DNA from: Acetobacter sacchari | GTDB lineage: Bacteria > Pseudomonadota > Alphaproteobacteria > Acetobacterales > Acetobacteraceae | Assembly (NCBI RefSeq): GCF_017377715.1 | Contig: NZ_JAFVMF010000008.1 | Location: 62,001-126,000 of the forward strand | Direction: 5' to 3' | DNA length: 64,000 nt | Shown here: positions 60,971 to 64,000 of the stretch, in pieces | How positions within the stretch are numbered: position 1 is the first letter of the stretch | Layout: the number at the start of each line of letters is the position of its first letter | Notes under the pieces: model-generated | What the model was told of the DNA's origin: nothing | The model's database searches: none | Seen by the model: the letters and a program-made list of their open reading frames with translations, nothing else | Made by a program: the position numbers and the translations under genes

Positions 60971-63292
60971 TTGAACGACTCGGTTTCTCTTCACGTTGCC
61001 CTCGAAATGCCGGTTGGGCGTCGTCGTCGTTCAGGGGCGCGATGGCCATATCTGCTTTCCGTCGCATTGCTGGCCGGATGCGCCGATCAGACGCCTCATC
61101 CGGGTGCGCTGCCGACTCCACGCGCCAACAACGGGGCTACGCCGCGGATCGACGGGGCTGTTGGTGCGCAACCGCCTGTGCGCACAGGCATGGTCAGCTA
61201 CGGCCGCGGACAAGGACGGACGAGCGGTGGTCTCGGAGGGGATGGCGCAGGAGATATTACGCTCAATTTCGCCGACACAGATATCCGCGCCGTCGTCGAT
61301 CAGGTGCTTGGGCAACTTCTGCATGTCAACTATCTGGTCGATTCCAGCGTGCATGGGTCGATTACGCTCAAGACCACTACGCCTGTAAGGCAGGATCAGC
61401 TTCTGCCGGTACTTCGCGCTGCGCTTTCCGGGGCGGGAGCGGCTCTGGTGTTTGAGAACGGCGTTTATCGCGTCACCGCCGCAGGAACGCCGGGGGGAGA
61501 ACAGAACGACGGCGAAACGGTTGTCTCGCTGCGATACACCTCAGCGGATGCGTTGGCCAAAGCGGTGCAGCCGATATTGCATAACGGCGGGCATATCGTC
61601 GCCGCGCCGTCTGGAAACGCCGTGGTGGTGACGGGAGACCCTGCGTCGCGCGCGACGTTGGTCGAACTGGTTCATGCGTTTGATACGGACGTGTTGTCGG
61701 GGCAGTCCTATGCGCTTTTTCCCGCAACCAGCGGCGACGCGCAGGAACTGGCGACCGCTCTGGAAACAGCTTTGTCCAGCAAGAAGGGGCAGGCGATGGC
61801 GGAGAGGTTGCGGGTCGTGCCGATGCCGCGCATTGAGGCCGTCATGGTGATCGCCACCCAGTCGTCGCTGATCGAAAACGCGCGACGCGTATTTTCCGTT
61901 ATCGAAGCGGAGCGTCGTCGCACGGTGCGGAAATGGAACGTCTATTACCTTCAGAATGGGCGAGCGAACGATATCGCCTATATCCTTCAGCAGGCGTTCA
62001 CTCCCAACCACGTGACGGCGACGCCTTCGTCCAAGCTGAACGCCAACAACAGTAACCAGTTCATGTCATCGGGCCAGTCTGGGGGGACAGGCCTCGGTCT
62101 GGGCTCGTCGAGCACTTCCAGCGGCACTCAGTCAAGTTCACTGTTGGGTGGATCGTCGGGCTCTACGAGCACGGGGCAGACGCAGGGGGGCAGCGGATCT
62201 GACGCCAGCGGCCAGAATGGGCAAGGATCAGACGGTATTTCGAATAATCCTCTTTTGGGTGGTCTTGGTAATTCTTCTGATACCCGTTCGACCGATAGCG
62301 AGATCCGTATCATCCCGGATCTGCAGAATAACGCCGTCCTTGTCTATGGCACCACGAACGAGACGGAGACGGTTTCGTCCATGCTGCGCAAAGTGGACAT
62401 AATGCCGTTGCAGGTCAGGGTGGACGCGACGGTGGCCGAAGTGACTCTTAACGACACCTTGCAATATGGAACGCAGTTCTTTTTCAAATCTGGCGGCATC
62501 AACGGCATCCTGAGCACGGCCACGCAGACGCTGACTTCGGGTAATCTTGCGACATCGGAACTGTCGAGCAGCTTCCCGGGCTTTGTGATCGGTGGCCACG
62601 GAGCGGCGGGAGCGCCGTTCGTCATCAACGCGTTGCAGGAAGTGACGTCCGTGAGGGTTCTGTCATCGCCGGAGCTGATGGTCGTAGACAACCAGCAGGC
62701 GTCGTTGATGGTTGGCGATGAAGTTCCCTATCTGACAGGGAGCACGACCGGAGTCCTGACGTCCAATTCGACGATCACGAACTCCATCAGCTACCAGCCG
62801 ACCGGTGTTATTCTGCAGGTGACCCCGCATGTCAGCAATGGCGGAGTGGTCACGCTCGACATTTCACAGCAGGTCAGTTCTGTGGCGTCTACGACGACCT
62901 CCTCGGGTAGCGGCACGATCAACAGTCCTACGTTCTCCCAGCGTATGGTCACGTCTCGGGTGGTCATTTCGGATGGACAGACCGTCGGATTGGCCGGGTT
63001 GATCTCGGACAAATCGAACAAGGCGAATCAGGGAATTCCGTGGCTGAAAGACGTGCCGATTCTCGGACTGCTGGGTGGCACGCAGAATAATACTCGTGAA
63101 CGAACCGAACTTCTCGTCCTGATCACGCCGCACGTCATCCACAATCAGACAGACGCATACGCCCTGACCGCCGATCTGCGGGAGCAGCTTCCCCGGGCGG
63201 CTGTGTTGCCTCACGACTTGAACGTCATGCCGATGACAGGGTCTGATAACCCGCAGCACCGTGTGCTGCATAGCATTGGCCTCAATGACTGA
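60971..63292 (+). CDS. gspD: T2SS secretin GspD (predicted lipoprotein)
   Basis: Outer-membrane secretin channel. An N-terminal lipobox LLAGC (Cys37 from the TTG start) suggests lipidation, which could remove the need for a separate pilotin. N0-N3 domains follow (DITLNFADTDIRAVVDQVLG, then repeated KH-like folds), with a Ser/Gly/Thr/Asn-rich linker of about 90 residues inside N3. The secretin core then has PFVINALQEVTSVRVLSSPEL, VGDEVPYLTGS and WLKDVPILGLLGG, ending in the TELLVLITPHVI signature. Length is 773 residues. The TTG at 60971 has GGTGA upstream; an ATG at 61007 also keeps the lipobox. Confidence 0.95.
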   Translation: MNDSVSLHVALEMPVGRRRRSGARWPYLLSVALLAGCADQTPHPGALPTPRANNGATPRIDGAVGAQPPVRTGMVSYGRGQGRTSGGLGGDGAGDITLNFADTDIRAVVDQVLGQLLHVNYLVDSSVHGSITLKTTTPVRQDQLLPVLRAALSGAGAALVFENGVYRVTAAGTPGGEQNDGETVVSLRYTSADALAKAVQPILHNGGHIVAAPSGNAVVVTGDPASRATLVELVHAFDTDVLSGQSYALFPATSGDAQELATALETALSSKKGQAMAERLRVVPMPRIEAVMVIATQSSLIENARRVFSVIEAERRRTVRKWNVYYLQNGRANDIAYILQQAFTPNHVTATPSSKLNANNSNQFMSSGQSGGTGLGLGSSSTSSGTQSSSLLGGSSGSTSTGQTQGGSGSDASGQNGQGSDGISNNPLLGGLGNSSDTRSTDSEIRIIPDLQNNAVLVYGTTNETETVSSMLRKVDIMPLQVRVDATVAEVTLNDTLQYGTQFFFKSGGINGILSTATQTLTSGNLATSELSSSFPGFVIGGHGAAGAPFVINALQEVTSVRVLSSPELMVVDNQQASLMVGDEVPYLTGSTTGVLTSNSTITNSISYQPTGVILQVTPHVSNGGVVTLDISQQVSSVASTTTSSGSGTINSPTFSQRMVTSRVVISDGQTVGLAGLISDKSNKANQGIPWLKDVPILGLLGGTQNNTRERTELLVLITPHVIHNQTDAYALTADLREQLPRAAVLPHDLNVMPMTGSDNPQHRVLHSIGLND

Positions 63293-64000
63293 TCCCCGTG
63301 ATACCCGTCGTGGGGAGGAGGGAGGGTTTGCGCTGCTGCTGGTCCTGTGGATGCTTGGCTTTCTCGCATTGCTGGTGAGCCAGACTCTTTCGACAGGCCG
63401 CGCCGCGTTACGCCTGGGCGATGCAGCGCTTGAGCGGGCGAGACTGGAGACCATGGCGGACGCCGCGATCACTACGGAGCTGTTTTCAGTCGCAACAGGC
63501 GTAAGTGGCGCCGGCGGAGTCTGGAAGGTGTCTGGTGACGAGAAGAATCTCGTGCAGGTTCGCAGCATCATCGAGCGAAACAAGATCAATCCGAATGCGG
63601 TCAGCGTGACGTTGATGCAGGCGTTGTTGGTGGCGAGCGGCACGCCGCCGGACAAGGCGACGGTGCTCGCAAATGCGATCTTCGCCTGGAAAAATCCGGA
63701 TTTGCAGGAGCAAGCGCCATCGTCGCAAGGACGGGAAGAAAGTCGCTGCGTTCCGCTCGGCGCGCCGTTTCATACTTTCGACGATCTTGCTGTGGTGCCG
63801 GGGATGACGCGCTCATTGGCGCAGGCGCTCGCCCCCCATATGTCGTTTGCGCAAATGCAGCCGACATCGTCCCTCACGCGCGATCCCGTCGTCCGGGCGG
63901 CGCTCGTCAAGGCAGGGTTGGTCATTCCGGGGCAAGCTATCCAGAGGGAAGATGTTGAGGACGAAGAGGCGCTGGTGGTCGTCGACGCGAAGGCTTCAGG
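63285..64000 (+). CDS. gspK: T2SS minor pseudopilin GspK (partial, C-terminus off the right edge)
   Basis: Large tip pseudopilin. The ATG at 63285 lies inside the end of gspD (8-bp overlap). The leader ends in Gly before FALLLVLWMLGFLALLV, with no Glu at +5, as expected for GspK. Downstream, NPNAVSVTLMQALLVASG and TFDDLAVVPGMTRSLAQAL match the GspK helical domain. About 238 codons are present without a stop. Further gsp genes may follow outside the window. Confidence 0.88.
   Translation, partial: MTDPRDTRRGEEGGFALLLVLWMLGFLALLVSQTLSTGRAALRLGDAALERARLETMADAAITTELFSVATGVSGAGGVWKVSGDEKNLVQVRSIIERNKINPNAVSVTLMQALLVASGTPPDKATVLANAIFAWKNPDLQEQAPSSQGREESRCVPLGAPFHTFDDLAVVPGMTRSLAQALAPHMSFAQMQPTSSLTRDPVVRAALVKAGLVIPGQAIQREDVEDEEALVVVDAKAS

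Overview
The window is high-GC alphaproteobacterial DNA, most likely from an acetic acid bacterium (Acetobacteraceae). That assignment is inferred from gene order (a ppdK-ligA-recN-bamD-lpxC tail joined to the division and cell-wall cluster) and from protein character. No rRNA is present to settle it. Almost every base is coding, and most junctions are translationally coupled.

Region 1 (1-28.7 kb, all minus strand) is a complete dcw cluster with its tail. In transcription order it runs mraZ, rsmH, ftsL, ftsI, murE, murF, mraY, murD, ftsW, murG, murC, murB, ddl, ftsQ, ftsA, ftsZ, lpxC, bamD, recN, ligA and then ppdK, which is cut by the left edge. Ten junctions are ATGA overlaps. Upstream of mraZ is a helically phased TGGGN array that fits an MraZ operator overlapping a promoter. 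FtsI carries an Ala/Ser/Thr-rich insert inside its transpeptidase domain, and FtsL, BamD and MurG carry long low-complexity tails.

Region 2 (28.7-41.9 kb) starts with an AT-rich gene-free spacer and the RNase P RNA. Then come an HSL-type esterase, a divergent flavohemoglobin/NsrR-like pair sharing a palindromic operator, a cysteine desulfurase, a 2Fe-2S ferredoxin and MnmA (a likely sulfur-handling set), an SMR efflux protein, an OmpR/EnvZ-type two-component system and a CorA/ZntB-type transporter. Two methyltransferase-fold proteins with signal peptides flank this block.

Region 3 (41.9-43.7 kb) is a lower-GC patch with a nucleotidyltransferase-like gene and a GNAT acetyltransferase, probably acquired.

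Region 4 (43.7-64 kb) holds the type II secretion genes. gspE-F-H-I-J run on the minus strand. Divergently, the prepilin peptidase gene and then gspL-M-D-K run on the plus strand, with gspK cut by the right edge. No gspG is seen. Next to gspJ is a secreted phosphoesterase gene. PHO-box-like 11-bp repeats lie upstream of both the phosphoesterase and the gspLMDK operon, suggesting a phosphate-starvation secretion system. Beyond a 2OG-Fe(II) dioxygenase gene lies a coupled five-gene operon: three SPFH (HflK/HflC-like) proteins, a P1B-type ATPase without an N-terminal metal domain, and a GspC/GspN-like protein. It physically links an SPFH/ATPase module to the secretion system and is the most unusual arrangement in the window.
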